NCBI GenBank assembly: GCA_021818265.1
Contig: JAKAEP010000003.1
Span: 1-64,000, forward strand
DNA from: Actinomycetes bacterium
Lineage (GTDB): Bacteria; Actinomycetota; Acidimicrobiia; Acidimicrobiales; RAAP-2
Length of the DNA: 64,000 nt
Reading direction: 5' to 3'
Below the pieces are notes generated by a model. The model was not told the DNA's origin. It made no database searches and saw nothing but the letters and a program-made list of their open reading frames with translations. A program made the position numbers and the translations under genes. Positions 40,588 through 48,997 of this stretch are shown one piece after another (within the stretch, counting starts at the first letter, position 1; each line of letters opens with the position of its first letter).

Positions 40588-41313
40588 CTACCTGAGACGA
40601 CGCTGTGCCTCGGACACCACCCACCGGAACGCCGAGTCGGGCGCGTCGAGGAGCTCGGGGTGCCACTGGACGGCGAGGACGTCCCCGTCGGCGCTCTCGA
40701 GCCCCTCGACGACGCCGTCGGGCGCCTTCGCCGAAACGACGAGTCCCTCCCCCACCCGGTCGACCACCTGGTGGTGGAGCGAGTTCACCGCGAGCGCCGA
40801 GGGATAGAGCTCGGCCAGGCGGGTGCCCTCCACGACCGAGACGTCGTGGGTCCGCCGGCGGCCGTCGCTCTCAAAGCGAGGGTGGCCCACCCCTTCGGTG
40901 GACGGCACGTCCTGGACGAGGGTCCCCCCACGGGCGACGTTCACGAGCTGGAGTCCTCGACAGATGGCGAGCACCGGGATCCCCCGGCGCTGGGCCGCCT
41001 CGAAGAGGGCGAGCTCCCACGCGTCGCGATCGGGCTCCACGTCGCCGAGTCCCGGCTCCGGAGCGGCCCCGTAGCGACTCGGCTCTATGTCCGCGCCGCC
41101 CGAGAGCACCAGCCCGTCCAGGCGGGCGGCGACCTCGTCGACGTCGGCGTCGCGCGACAGCTCGACGGGGACGCCCCCGGCCAGGGCGATCGAACGGGTG
41201 TAGTCCGAGAAGTGCAGGTCGAAGGTGAGCCCGTGCATCGCCGGGGGCAGGTGGTCCCCGAGGAAGGAGGCGGGCCAGCGCCGGCCCGTCACGCCGATGA
41301 GCGGACGACTCAT
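40588..41313 (-). CDS. Class I glutamine amidotransferase-like hydrolase (PuuD/peptidase C26)
   Basis: The 241-residue protein is close to gamma-glutamyl-GABA hydrolase. The nucleophile C118 lies in LAICRGLQLVNVARGG, and the His/Glu pair in VQWHPE near the C-terminus. LSGGADIEPSRYG and the NSLHHQVVD motif are typical of PuuD. It would release glutamate from a gamma-glutamyl conjugate. TACACT ending 6 bases before ATG 41313 supports this start over upstream ones. The permease gene follows on the same strand. Confidence 0.88.
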   Translation of the reverse strand: MSRPLIGVTGRRWPASFLGDHLPPAMHGLTFDLHFSDYTRSIALAGGVPVELSRDADVDEVAARLDGLVLSGGADIEPSRYGAAPEPGLGDVEPDRDAWELALFEAAQRRGIPVLAICRGLQLVNVARGGTLVQDVPSTEGVGHPRFESDGRRRTHDVSVVEGTRLAELYPSALAVNSLHHQVVDRVGEGLVVSAKAPDGVVEGLESADGDVLAVQWHPELLDAPDSAFRWVVSEAQRRLR

Positions 41314-41319
41314 CCAGCC

Positions 41320-41325
41320 AGTGTA
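41320..41325 (-). promoter_or_regulatory. -10 box for the PuuD-like gene (predicted leaderless)
   Basis: TACACT on the minus strand, six bases, then ATG 41313. Transcription is predicted to start on the A of the start codon. Confidence 0.5.
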
Positions 41326-41357
41326 CGGGTCGAAGGGTGTGGTGTAATGAACGCGTC

Positions 41358-41371
41358 GTTTGGTAGCAAAC
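41358..41371. promoter_or_regulatory. Inverted repeat upstream of the P450 gene
   Basis: GTTTG-GTAG-CAAAC lies between a TGTAAT -10-like box (41343-41348) and the P450 start, inside the predicted leader. It could be a repressor site controlling the P450 gene. Arms are only 5 bases, so chance is possible. Confidence 0.3.
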
Positions 41372-41387
41372 ATCCTCTGGGGGTCCC

Positions 41388-42629
41388 ATGGCCGACGAGC
41401 TCGCCGACATCGTCTCGCACGACACCTACGTAGACGGGGTCCCGCGGGCGACGTTCGCGCACCTGCGCGCCCACGACCCGGTCCACTGGACCGAGGAGCC
41501 CGAGGGTCGCGGCTTCTGGAGCCTGACCAAGTACGACGACGTCCTGCTCGCCAGCCGCTCCACCGACGTCTACTCCAGTCGCTACGGCATTCGCCTCGAG
41601 GACATGACCCCGGAGGAGACCGAAGCGCGCCGGACCCTCATGGAGATGGACCCGCCCGAGCACACCCGCCTGCGTCGGCTGGTCAGTCGGCCGTTCGCTC
41701 CGAAGTCGGTCAACGAGTACGAGTCGGTCGTGCGGGGACTAGCCGGCGAGGTCCTCGACGCCCTCGGGGGGGCCACCGAGTTCGACTTCGTCTCGCGGGT
41801 CGCCCGCGAGCTGCCCATGCGGATGCTCGGACGCCTGCTGGGCCTGCCCGACGAGGATCTCGACTGGCTCGTCCAGCGCGGCGACGCCCTCATCGGCAAC
41901 TCCGACCCGGACTTCACCGACTTCGTCGTCGACCGGGTCGACACCACGGACTACCGCTTCCTGCCCTTTCGTAGTCCCGTCTCGCTGGAGCTCTTCGCCT
42001 ACGCCGAGCGGGCGCTGGCCGAGCGTCGCCTCCACCCCACCCACGACATCCTCTCGGCCCTCCTCGAGCCCACCTCCGACGGTGAGTCGCTCGACGACCT
42101 CGCGCTGAAGAACTTCTTCACTCTCATGGTCGCGGCCGGCAACGACACGACCCGCTACACCATGACCGGCGGCCTTCAAGTCCTCATGGACAGGCCCGAC
42201 CTCCTCACCGCCATCCCCTCCATGACCGTGGAGGAGCGCAAGCTCCTCACCGACGAGATCCTGCGGTTCACGACGGTGACGATGCACTTCCGTCGTACGC
42301 TCACGACCGACGTCTCCCTCAGGGGCCGCGACATGAGGGCCGGGGACAAGGTCGTCCTGTGGTACGCCTCGGCCAACTTCGACGAAGGCCACTTCGACGC
42401 CCCCGAGGAGTTCCGGGCGGGCCGCACGCCTAACGACCACGTCTCGTTCGGCCTGCACAGTCCGCACCTCTGCCTGGGTTCGCACCTCGCCCGGCTCGAG
42501 ATCCGGGTCATGCTCGAGGAGATCGCGCGCCGGTGGTCGGGCGTCGAGGCCGCGGGCACCCCCGAGCGGCTCCGCTCGAACTTCATCAGCGGGGTGAAGC
42601 GGCTGCCGGTACGGGTCACCTGGCGCTGA
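41388..42629 (+). CDS. Cytochrome P450 (actinobacterial CYP125/124-like)
   Basis: The 413-residue soluble P450 has the oxygen-binding I-helix AAGNDTTR, ExxR in DEILR, and the heme-ligand C362 in FGLHSPHLCLGSHLAR. The 11-residue spacing of the heme loop and MDPPEHTRLRRLVSRPF are those of the actinobacterial CYP124/125/142 group, which oxidises sterol side chains or fatty acids, so a lipid substrate is a reasonable guess. The usual glycines before the PH of the loop are replaced (LHS), which is unusual. It would need a ferredoxin; one is present at 21.6 kb. A GGGGG-containing ribosome-binding site precedes ATG 41388. Confidence 0.92.
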   Translation: MADELADIVSHDTYVDGVPRATFAHLRAHDPVHWTEEPEGRGFWSLTKYDDVLLASRSTDVYSSRYGIRLEDMTPEETEARRTLMEMDPPEHTRLRRLVSRPFAPKSVNEYESVVRGLAGEVLDALGGATEFDFVSRVARELPMRMLGRLLGLPDEDLDWLVQRGDALIGNSDPDFTDFVVDRVDTTDYRFLPFRSPVSLELFAYAERALAERRLHPTHDILSALLEPTSDGESLDDLALKNFFTLMVAAGNDTTRYTMTGGLQVLMDRPDLLTAIPSMTVEERKLLTDEILRFTTVTMHFRRTLTTDVSLRGRDMRAGDKVVLWYASANFDEGHFDAPEEFRAGRTPNDHVSFGLHSPHLCLGSHLARLEIRVMLEEIARRWSGVEAAGTPERLRSNFISGVKRLPVRVTWR

Positions 42630-42665
42630 GTCTCAGGGTCGTCGCCCCGAGTCGCGCGGGTTACC

Positions 42666-44645
42666 ATGAGCCATGACCGTCGCCCCCACGCCGGTGCCGT
42701 GACGACGCCGCTCTGGACGCCCTCGCCCGAGCGCGTGAGCCGCTCCCACCTGCACGCGCTGCTCGACGCGCACGGTCTGGCCTCCTACGACGAGGCGTGG
42801 GACTGGTCGACCGACCCCACGACCATGGGGGAGTTCTGGGCGGGCGTCGCCGAGGACGCCGACGTGATCTTCCACTCCCCCGCGACCGACGCGCTCGTCC
42901 GCGACGACGCCTCGGTGACCGGGGCCCGGTGGTTCCCGGGGGCGACGCTCAACTACGCCGAGCACGCGCTGCGCCGTCGTGACGGGGCGACGGCCGTCGT
43001 CTCCCACGACGACGCCCGTGGGGACCGTGAGGTCACCTGGGGCGAGCTGGCCGGTCTCGTCGGCGGGCTGCAGCGGGGCCTCGTCGCCCACGGCGTCGGC
43101 CGGGGCGACGTGGTCGCGGCCTACCTACCCAACGTCGTCGAGACCTTGGCGCTCATGCTGGCCGTCACCGGGCTCGGGGCGACCTGGACGTGCTGCGCCC
43201 CCGAGACCGGGATCGACGGCGTGCTCGACCGGCTCCAGCAGACCGCGCCCGCCGTCTTCGTCGCGGTCGACGGCTACCGCTACGGCGAGCGCACCCGCGA
43301 CTCGCGCGCGGACGCGGCGGCCGTGCTCGCCGGCCTCACCACGGTGCGCCACGCGGTGATGCTCGACGTGCTCGCCCTGGAGCGGCCGGCCGGCTTCGCG
43401 GCGTGGTCCGAGTTCGCCGGGGAGCCCGCCGAGCCCACCTTCGAGCCCGTCCCCTTCGACCACCCCCTCTACGTCCTCTACTCCTCGGGCACCACCGGCA
43501 AGCCCAAGGCCATCGTCCACGGCCACGGCGGCATCCTGCTCGAGCACGCCAAGGCCCTGCGCTACCACTTCGACCTCGACGCCGGCGACCGTTTCTTCTG
43601 GTACACGACCACGGGCTGGATGATGTGGAACTTCTGCGTCTCGGGCCTGGTCGTCGGGGCGAGCGTCGTCCTGTTCGACGGGAACCCCAACGCGCCGAGT
43701 GCCGAGCGCCTCTGGGCCTTCATCGACGAGCACGAGGTCAGCGTGGCCGGGGTGGGCGCCGCCTACCTCGTGGCCTGCGCCAAGGCCGGGCTCGTGCCGC
43801 GCGCCACCTACCGACTCGCCGCCCTCGAGACCCTCGGGGCGACGGGTTCGCCGCTGCCGGGCTCGGCGGCCGAGTGGGTCTACCGTGACGTGAAGGCCGA
43901 CCTGCTCGTCGCCTCCTTCAGCGGTGGCACCGACGTGTGCACCGGCTTCGTCGGGGCCAGCCCCCTGCACCCGGTCTGGCCCGGGGAGATCTCGTGCCGC
44001 TGCCTTGGGGTCGCGCTCGAGGTCTTCGACGAGGCGGGTCACCCCGTGCGCGACGTCGAGGGCGAACTCGTCGTGACCCAGCCCATGCCCTCGATGCCGG
44101 TCGGCTTCGTGAACGACCCCGGGGACGCCCGCTACCGTGCCGCCTACTACGACCACTACCCCGGAGTCTGGGTCCACGGCGACCGGGCCACCCTCACCGC
44201 CCACGGCTCGGTCGTGATCAGCGGCCGCTCCGACGGGACGCTGAATCGCGGCGGGGTGCGCATGGGCACGGCCGAGTTCTACAACGTCGTCGAGGCCCTG
44301 CCCGAGGTGACCGACAGCCTCGTCGTGCACCTCGAGGACCCCAACGGAGGCCCCGGTCAGCTCTGGCTCTTCGTGGTGGCCCCCGGCGCCGACCCCGCGG
44401 CGCTCGTCGAGCGGATCCGCACCGAGGTCCGCACCCGACTCTCGCCGCGCCACGTGCCCGACCACGTCGAGGTCGTCGGGGCCGTCCCGCGCACCCTCAC
44501 CGGCAAGAAGCTGGAGGTGCCCGTGAAGCGCATCCTCGCCGGCGCCGACCCCGCGGCCGTCGCCTCCCTCTCGTCGGTCGCCAACCCCGAGAGCCTCGAG
44601 ACCTTCGTGGCCCTGGCCGCCCGCCGCGCCGACGAGCGCGACTGA
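42666..44645 (+). CDS. Acetoacetyl-CoA synthetase
   Basis: The 659-residue ANL ligase activates acetoacetate. The N-terminal segment (TLNYAEHAL), ATWTCCAPETGIDGVLDRL, the P-loop SSGTTGKPKAIVHGHGG and WYTTTGWMMWNFCVSGL are characteristic of acetoacetate-CoA ligases rather than acetyl-CoA synthetase. SGGTDVCTGFVG and the catalytic lysine in TGKKLEVPVKR complete the assignment. With 3-hydroxybutyrate dehydrogenase at 53.7 kb it would complete conversion of 3-hydroxybutyrate to acetoacetyl-CoA. It follows the P450 gene by 36 bases. Confidence 0.94.
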   Translation: MSHDRRPHAGAVTTPLWTPSPERVSRSHLHALLDAHGLASYDEAWDWSTDPTTMGEFWAGVAEDADVIFHSPATDALVRDDASVTGARWFPGATLNYAEHALRRRDGATAVVSHDDARGDREVTWGELAGLVGGLQRGLVAHGVGRGDVVAAYLPNVVETLALMLAVTGLGATWTCCAPETGIDGVLDRLQQTAPAVFVAVDGYRYGERTRDSRADAAAVLAGLTTVRHAVMLDVLALERPAGFAAWSEFAGEPAEPTFEPVPFDHPLYVLYSSGTTGKPKAIVHGHGGILLEHAKALRYHFDLDAGDRFFWYTTTGWMMWNFCVSGLVVGASVVLFDGNPNAPSAERLWAFIDEHEVSVAGVGAAYLVACAKAGLVPRATYRLAALETLGATGSPLPGSAAEWVYRDVKADLLVASFSGGTDVCTGFVGASPLHPVWPGEISCRCLGVALEVFDEAGHPVRDVEGELVVTQPMPSMPVGFVNDPGDARYRAAYYDHYPGVWVHGDRATLTAHGSVVISGRSDGTLNRGGVRMGTAEFYNVVEALPEVTDSLVVHLEDPNGGPGQLWLFVVAPGADPAALVERIRTEVRTRLSPRHVPDHVEVVGAVPRTLTGKKLEVPVKRILAGADPAAVASLSSVANPESLETFVALAARRADERD

Positions 44646-44668
44646 CCCGCGCGGGGCCCGTCGCGCTC

Positions 44669-44702
44669 GTGACCTTGGTCCCTACCCCTAGGGGGTATAG
44701 AC
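44669..44702 (+). promoter_or_regulatory. DosR-like box and promoter of the first DUF2892 gene
   Basis: GTGACCTTGGTCCCTA (44669-44684) is an imperfect palindrome resembling the DosR operator. It is followed by CCCCTAGGGG (44685-44694) and a TATAGA -10 (44696-44701). The same arrangement with nearly identical spacing recurs before the second DUF2892 gene. Confidence 0.5.
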
Positions 44703-44745
44703 ACGGCACAGTGGCCCTCGACGACCTCGACCGAAGGAGCCGGCC

Positions 44746-45024
44746 ATGACGACCGCCACGCACCCCCACTCCCCCGCCCACCCCCACCGCAACGAGACGA
44801 CCGCCGATCGCGTGGTGCGCGTCCTCCTCGGCCTCGCCGCCGCCGTGGTCGGGGTGATCCTGCTCGCCGGGGCCGCCTCGGCGGCCGCCTACACCTGGGC
44901 GTCGATCCTCACCCTCGTGGGCCTCGTCCTCGTGGTGACCGGGCTCGCCGGCTACTGCCCGCTCTACGCCCTCGTGGGCTTCGTCCCCCGGTCACTGCGC
45001 GAGGACGACGGAGCCCGCCGCTGA
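44746..45024 (+). CDS. DUF2892 (YgaP-like) membrane protein 1
   Basis: The 92-residue protein has a His/Pro-rich N-terminus (HPHSPAHPHRN), the DUF2892 start DRVVRVLLGLAAAVVGVIL, two membrane helices, and GYCPLYALVGF near the end, the conserved C/S-P-L-Y motif. DUF2892 also forms the membrane part of YgaP, which carries a sulfur-transferase domain elsewhere. Function is unknown; the histidine-rich tail might bind metal. A GAAGGAG ribosome-binding site precedes ATG 44746. It is a paralogue of the next gene. Confidence 0.85.
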   Translation: MTTATHPHSPAHPHRNETTADRVVRVLLGLAAAVVGVILLAGAASAAAYTWASILTLVGLVLVVTGLAGYCPLYALVGFVPRSLREDDGARR

Positions 45025-45025
45025 G

Positions 45026-45060
45026 GTGACTTTGGTCCCTACGCCCCCCGGGGGCTAGAC
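45026..45060 (+). promoter_or_regulatory. DosR-like box and promoter of the second DUF2892 gene
   Basis: GTGACTTTGGTCCCTA (45026-45041) begins two bases after the preceding stop and is followed by a GC-rich palindrome (CCCCCGGGGG) and CTAGAC at the -10 position. Layout and spacing match the site before the first DUF2892 gene to within one base. Confidence 0.5.
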
Positions 45061-45101
45061 GAGCGAGCGTGGGGGCGTCGCTAGGACCAAGGAGGGTCAC
45101 G

Positions 45102-45386
45102 ATGACGACGGCGGTCCACCACCCCCCGACCACGGCGGCCGACGCGCGCCACAACCTCACGACCACCGGGCGCGTCGTGCGCGTGGCCCTCGGCCTCGCC
45201 GCGGCGGTCGTCGGCGCGCTCTTGCTCGCCACCCCCGGCGCCGTGCTCGCCTACCGGATCGAGTCGCTCCTCGTGCTCGCCGGACTCGTGCTCGTCGCGA
45301 TCGGCGCGATCGGCTACAGCCCCCTCTACGGCCTCCTCGGCCGCGTGCCGGCGCCGTCGCGCGAGGGCGGCCCCGAGCGGCCCTAG
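45102..45386 (+). CDS. DUF2892 (YgaP-like) membrane protein 2
   Basis: The 94-residue paralogue of the preceding gene has the same plan: VVRVALGLAAAVVGALLL, a second helix (LLVLAGLVLVAIGAIGY) and SPLYGLLG, with serine where the first has cysteine. ATG 45102 has a GGAGG ribosome-binding site. Its TAG stop overlaps the stop of the convergent ligase gene in CTAG. Its own DosR-like promoter suggests parallel regulation with the first copy. Confidence 0.85.
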   Translation: MTTAVHHPPTTAADARHNLTTTGRVVRVALGLAAAVVGALLLATPGAVLAYRIESLLVLAGLVLVAIGAIGYSPLYGLLGRVPAPSREGGPERP

Positions 45387-46915
45387 GGCTGGCCCACCGC
45401 CGCGGCGAGCGCGCGCAGGCGCGCCTTGTCGATCTTCCCCACGGCGTTGCGAGGCAGTTCGTCGACCACGACGAGGCGCGTGGGCACCTTGTAGCCCGCG
45501 AGGCGCACCCGGCAGTGGGCCTCGAGCGCGTCGAGGTCTATCGCATCCCCCGGGGCCACCTCGACGTAGGCGACACCCGTCTCGCCCCAGCGGGAGTGGT
45601 CCACCCCCACGACGGCGGCGCACACCACCCCGGGGAACGAGGTGAGCACGTTCTCCACCTCCACGGGGTACACGTTCTCGCCCCCCGAGACGAACATCTC
45701 CTTGACCCGTCCGGCGATCGAGTAGTAGCCGTCGGCGTCGCGCGAGGCGATGTCCCCCGTGCGCAGCCACCCGTCGACCAGCACCGAGGCCGTCGCCGCC
45801 TCGTCGTGCCAGTAGCCGGGGAAGACCCCGGGGCCGCGCACGAGCAGCTCGCCCTCGCCGGGCCCCTCGACCATCGAGCCGGTGATGGGGTCCACGAGCG
45901 CCACGTCCACGAACGGGTAGGGGTGCCCGACGGTGCAGGGGTGCGCGGCCGCGTCGCGCGCGTCCAGGCAGAAGACGTTCGGCCCGGCCTCGGTCAGCCC
46001 GTAGCCCTGGTGCAGGGCGACGCCCCGCTCGCTCCAGCGCGCCGCCACCGTGGCCGGCATCGCCGCCCCGCCCACGACCACGTGGCGCAGGCTCGAGAGG
46101 TCGGCCGTGGCGAAACGGGGGTGCTCGCCCACCATGAGGAGCGTCGTGGGCACCCCGGCCATCGTCGTCACCCGCTCGCGCTCGATGAGGTCGAGCACCC
46201 GCCCGGCGTCGAAGGAGGACTCGAGCAGGACGGTCGCGCCCTTCAGCCAGGCCTGCATCGGCTGGACGTTCCACCCCCCGATGTGGAACTGGGGCAGGAC
46301 CTGCAGGACGACGTCGGAGTCGGTGATGGGCGCGACGAAGTCGAGGCTCAGGTTCGTCCAGAAGAAGTTCGCGTGGGTCAACAGCACCCCCTTGGGCCGC
46401 CCGGTCGTTCCCGAGGTGGCGATCACGAGCAGGCCCGCGTCCTCGGCGACCTCGGGCAGCGCGCGCCCCTCCCCGGCGACGGCCAGCTCGCTCAGGACCC
46501 ACTCGAGGCGCTCGGGGTGCCCCCACCGGTCGGTGAGCGAGCCGTCCACGCGGGCGCGCTGGGCCTCCGAGGCCACCCACAGCCGGGGCGACATCAGGTC
46601 CAGCTGGGGGGCGAGCTCGGCGTTGGTGAGCCGCCAGTTCATCGGGAAGAGGATCGCCCCGGCCTTCGCGCACGCGAAGAGCAGCAGGACGACCTCGGGG
46701 CGGTTCTCGCTCACGACGGCGACCCGGTCCCCCGGGCCGACCCCGCGCGCGACCAGCCCGCGCGCCACCGCGCTCGAGAGCTCGTCGAGCTCGCGGTAGG
46801 TGTAGCGCTGCTCGGCGCCCACGAGGGCGAGGGCCCCCGGCGCGAGTCGCGCCCGCTCGGCCACCCACCGGCCCACCACGGTCGGGGCGAGCGGCGGGCG
46901 CACGGGCTCGCTCAC
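45383..46915 (-). CDS. AMP-forming acyl-CoA ligase (FadD-like)
   Basis: This 510-residue ANL ligase has the P-loop IATSGTTGRPKGVLLTHANF, HQGYGLTEAGPNVF, the hinge region [30 protein letters not shown] stretch (residues about 395-420) and the catalytic lysine in VGKIDKARL. QFHIGGWNVQPM and the general length place it among the short/medium-chain or aromatic acyl-CoA ligases of actinobacteria. GTG 46915 overlaps the stop of the TetR gene (GTGA), so the regulator probably controls this ligase. Substrate is unknown. Confidence 0.88.
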   Translation of the reverse strand: MSEPVRPPLAPTVVGRWVAERARLAPGALALVGAEQRYTYRELDELSSAVARGLVARGVGPGDRVAVVSENRPEVVLLLFACAKAGAILFPMNWRLTNAELAPQLDLMSPRLWVASEAQRARVDGSLTDRWGHPERLEWVLSELAVAGEGRALPEVAEDAGLLVIATSGTTGRPKGVLLTHANFFWTNLSLDFVAPITDSDVVLQVLPQFHIGGWNVQPMQAWLKGATVLLESSFDAGRVLDLIERERVTTMAGVPTTLLMVGEHPRFATADLSSLRHVVVGGAAMPATVAARWSERGVALHQGYGLTEAGPNVFCLDARDAAAHPCTVGHPYPFVDVALVDPITGSMVEGPGEGELLVRGPGVFPGYWHDEAATASVLVDGWLRTGDIASRDADGYYSIAGRVKEMFVSGGENVYPVEVENVLTSFPGVVCAAVVGVDHSRWGETGVAYVEVAPGDAIDLDALEAHCRVRLAGYKVPTRLVVVDELPRNAVGKIDKARLRALAAAVGQP

Positions 46916-47583
46916 GCGGACCTCCCGTCGGGGTCGCGGGGCACGCCCAGCATCCGCGAGATGACCACCATCATCTGATCGAAGACCGCCGGGGGCACCT
47001 CGTGCTCCTCGTTCCAGAGGATCCACCGCAGGCCGATCATCTCGCCGATCGCCGCCAGCGACCAGGCCAGGACCATCGGGTCGGTCGGGGCGATCTCGCC
47101 CGCGGCCATCGCCTCGCGCAGGTAGGGCACGTAGTTGCCGATGATCGTCTCGTAGTGGTGGCGCAGCGCCCGGGGCGAGACGAACTCGGCCTGGCGGATC
47201 ACCCGGTAGAGCGCCGGGTGCTCGGCCGTGAAGCGGAAGAATCCGGCGAAGCCCAGCCGCTCCGCCTCGAGACGGTTGGTGGCCGAGCGCGACGCCTCGC
47301 TCATGGCGTGGCGCACGCGCTGGTTGAGGTCGGCCACCACCTCCTCGAACACCCCGAGCTTGCTCTGGAAGTAGAGGTAGAAGGTGCCCTGGGCCACGTC
47401 GGCCGCCTCGGTGATCTTCACGATGGAGGCGTCGTGGTAGCCGACGGCGGCGAAGACCTGCTCGGCCGCGTCGAGGATCTTGCGCCGGGTGCGCTCCCCC
47501 TTGGCGCGCCGGGGCGAGGTCGCCGCGCCGCCGAGGTCCGGCGGGCCGACGGCCCCGGTCGGGGCGCTCGGGGTCTCGCTCAC
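46912..47583 (-). CDS. TetR-family transcriptional regulator
   Basis: The 223-residue protein has an N-terminal TetR helix-turn-helix (RRKILDAAEQVFAAVGYHDA followed by ITEAADVAQGTFYLYFQSK). The ligand domain contains RFTAEHPALYRVIRQAEFV, typical of regulators of fatty acid or acyl-CoA genes. GTG 47583 has an AAGGAGG ribosome-binding site. It is coupled to the following acyl-CoA ligase and probably senses its substrate or product. Confidence 0.9.
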   Translation of the reverse strand: MSETPSAPTGAVGPPDLGGAATSPRRAKGERTRRKILDAAEQVFAAVGYHDASIVKITEAADVAQGTFYLYFQSKLGVFEEVVADLNQRVRHAMSEASRSATNRLEAERLGFAGFFRFTAEHPALYRVIRQAEFVSPRALRHHYETIIGNYVPYLREAMAAGEIAPTDPMVLAWSLAAIGEMIGLRWILWNEEHEVPPAVFDQMMVVISRMLGVPRDPDGRSA

Positions 47584-47616
47584 CTGGCCTCCTTCGTCGC
47601 GTCCGGCGCCGCGACG

Positions 47617-48864
47617 CTACCCCAGCATCGCCGAGTAGACGAGCTGTTGGAGCGCGCGCCGCCACGGGTAGCTCGTGCTCGGCAGGAGCTGGGCGTAGAG
47701 GGCGACGCTCAACCCCTCGGCCCGGTCGACCCAGAAGTACGTCGACGCCGCCCCGCCCCAGGAGATCGTCCCCGGCGAGACCAGGCTCCGGTTGGCGACC
47801 GGGTCCACCATGGTGGCGACCCCGAGCCCGTAGCCGACCCCGGCCTGGCCGACCTCGCTGAAGGTGTCGCACGACATCTCGGCGAGCGTGCCCCCGCCGG
47901 CGAGGAAGTTCGAGCCCATCAGCGCCACGGTCCGCTCTCTCAGGTAGCGCACGCCGTCGAGGGCGCCGCCCCCCACGAGCATCGCCATGAAGCGCTCGTA
48001 GTCGGCCGCCGTCGAGAGCAGGCCCCCGCCGCCGGTCAGCAGCGTCGGGGGCTTCGTCGCGGCCTCGGCGAGGTCGGGCACCGCGACGGCCTGGCCCTCC
48101 CAGTTCGCGTAGAGCATGGCGAGCCGGTCGCGGTCGGTCTCGCGGCACGACCAGGTCGTGTCGGGCATCCCGAGGGGCTCGAGGAGCCGGCGGGCGACGA
48201 ACGCGTCGAGTCGCTCGCCGCTCCAGATCTCGACGAGCCGGCCCAGCACGTCGATCGAGACCGAGTAGTTCCACGCCGTCCCCGGGTCGAAGAGCAGGGG
48301 CGCGCTCGCCCAGTCCGCCACGGCGCCCTCGAGGTCGATCCCCTCGGGGAAGACCCACCGCGTCTCGTCGTAGCCCATCGAACGGTAGAGCGCGTCGACC
48401 GGGTTCGTGTTCTGGAAGCCGTAGGTGAGCCCGGCGGTGTGGGTGAAGAGATGGTGGACCCGGATCGGCGCGGCGGCCGGTCGCGTCCTCATCGCCCCCA
48501 CCGGCCCGCCGAGGTAGACCCGCGGCTCGGCGAGCTCGGGGATCCAACGCGACACTTCGTCGTTGAGATCGAAGGCGCCCTCCTCGTAGAGCATCAGGGC
48601 ACCGACCGCCGTCACCGGCTTGGTCATCGAGTAGAGGCGCCAGATGGTGTCGTCGGTGACCTCGAGTCGACGCTCGCGGTCGCGCTCCCCTCCCCGGGCG
48701 CTCCAGACGAGCTCGCCGCCGCGACTCAACGTGACGAGCCAGCCCGCCACGCGGCCGGCCGCGACGAAGTCGTCGAAGTACGTCCGGATCCGCTCGACGC
48801 GCGAGGGTTCGAAGCCGGCCTCGCTCAGCTCTGACCGTGGTTCCAGCGCCACCTCGCCCCCCAT
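47617..48864 (-). CDS. Serine hydrolase, class C beta-lactamase family
   Basis: The 415-residue protein has the SxxK motif with S79 and K82 (YSMTKPV), a Y-S-V element (AWNYSVSIDVLG) equivalent to the class C YxN, and SWGGAASTYFWVD near the HxG position. HHLFTHTAGLTYGF is typical of EstB/LactB-like esterases rather than true penicillinases. No signal peptide is seen, so it is probably a cytoplasmic esterase or amidase. ATG 48864 is preferred to 48936 because a minus-strand TACTCT -10 (48900-48905) lies between them. It diverges from the ABC importer operon. Confidence 0.88.
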   Translation of the reverse strand: MGGEVALEPRSELSEAGFEPSRVERIRTYFDDFVAAGRVAGWLVTLSRGGELVWSARGGERDRERRLEVTDDTIWRLYSMTKPVTAVGALMLYEEGAFDLNDEVSRWIPELAEPRVYLGGPVGAMRTRPAAAPIRVHHLFTHTAGLTYGFQNTNPVDALYRSMGYDETRWVFPEGIDLEGAVADWASAPLLFDPGTAWNYSVSIDVLGRLVEIWSGERLDAFVARRLLEPLGMPDTTWSCRETDRDRLAMLYANWEGQAVAVPDLAEAATKPPTLLTGGGGLLSTAADYERFMAMLVGGGALDGVRYLRERTVALMGSNFLAGGGTLAEMSCDTFSEVGQAGVGYGLGVATMVDPVANRSLVSPGTISWGGAASTYFWVDRAEGLSVALYAQLLPSTSYPWRRALQQLVYSAMLG

Positions 48865-48929
48865 CCTCGAGGCCCGATCCCCTCCGGGCCGTCCCGCGAA
48901 GAGTAGCGCAAATATGAGAGCCGATTCAC

Positions 48930-48958
48930 TTGACATTTATCCGGCACTCTGCTTGACT
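48930..48958 (+). promoter_or_regulatory. Candidate promoter of the ABC importer operon
   Basis: A perfect TTGACA (48930-48935) is followed 17 bases later by TTGACT (48953-48958), a weak -10. The leader before ATG 48998 would be about 30-35 bases and contains GGGGGGAGG. Confidence 0.35.
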
Positions 48959-48997
48959 TCGGCTGCCGTGCCCGTGGGGGACACGGGGGGAGGACCT

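Noticed and set aside
44685..44694. CCCCTAGGGG and the related CCCCCGGGGG near 45.05 kb as terminators.
   Set aside because: Neither has a loop or T tract, both sit between a DosR-like box and a -10 box, so spacer or operator use is more likely.
47617..48864. Antibiotic-resistance beta-lactamase.
   Set aside because: SxxK is present, but the second motif is YSV not YAN, there is no signal peptide, and HLFTHTAGLTYG is typical of esterases of this superfamily.
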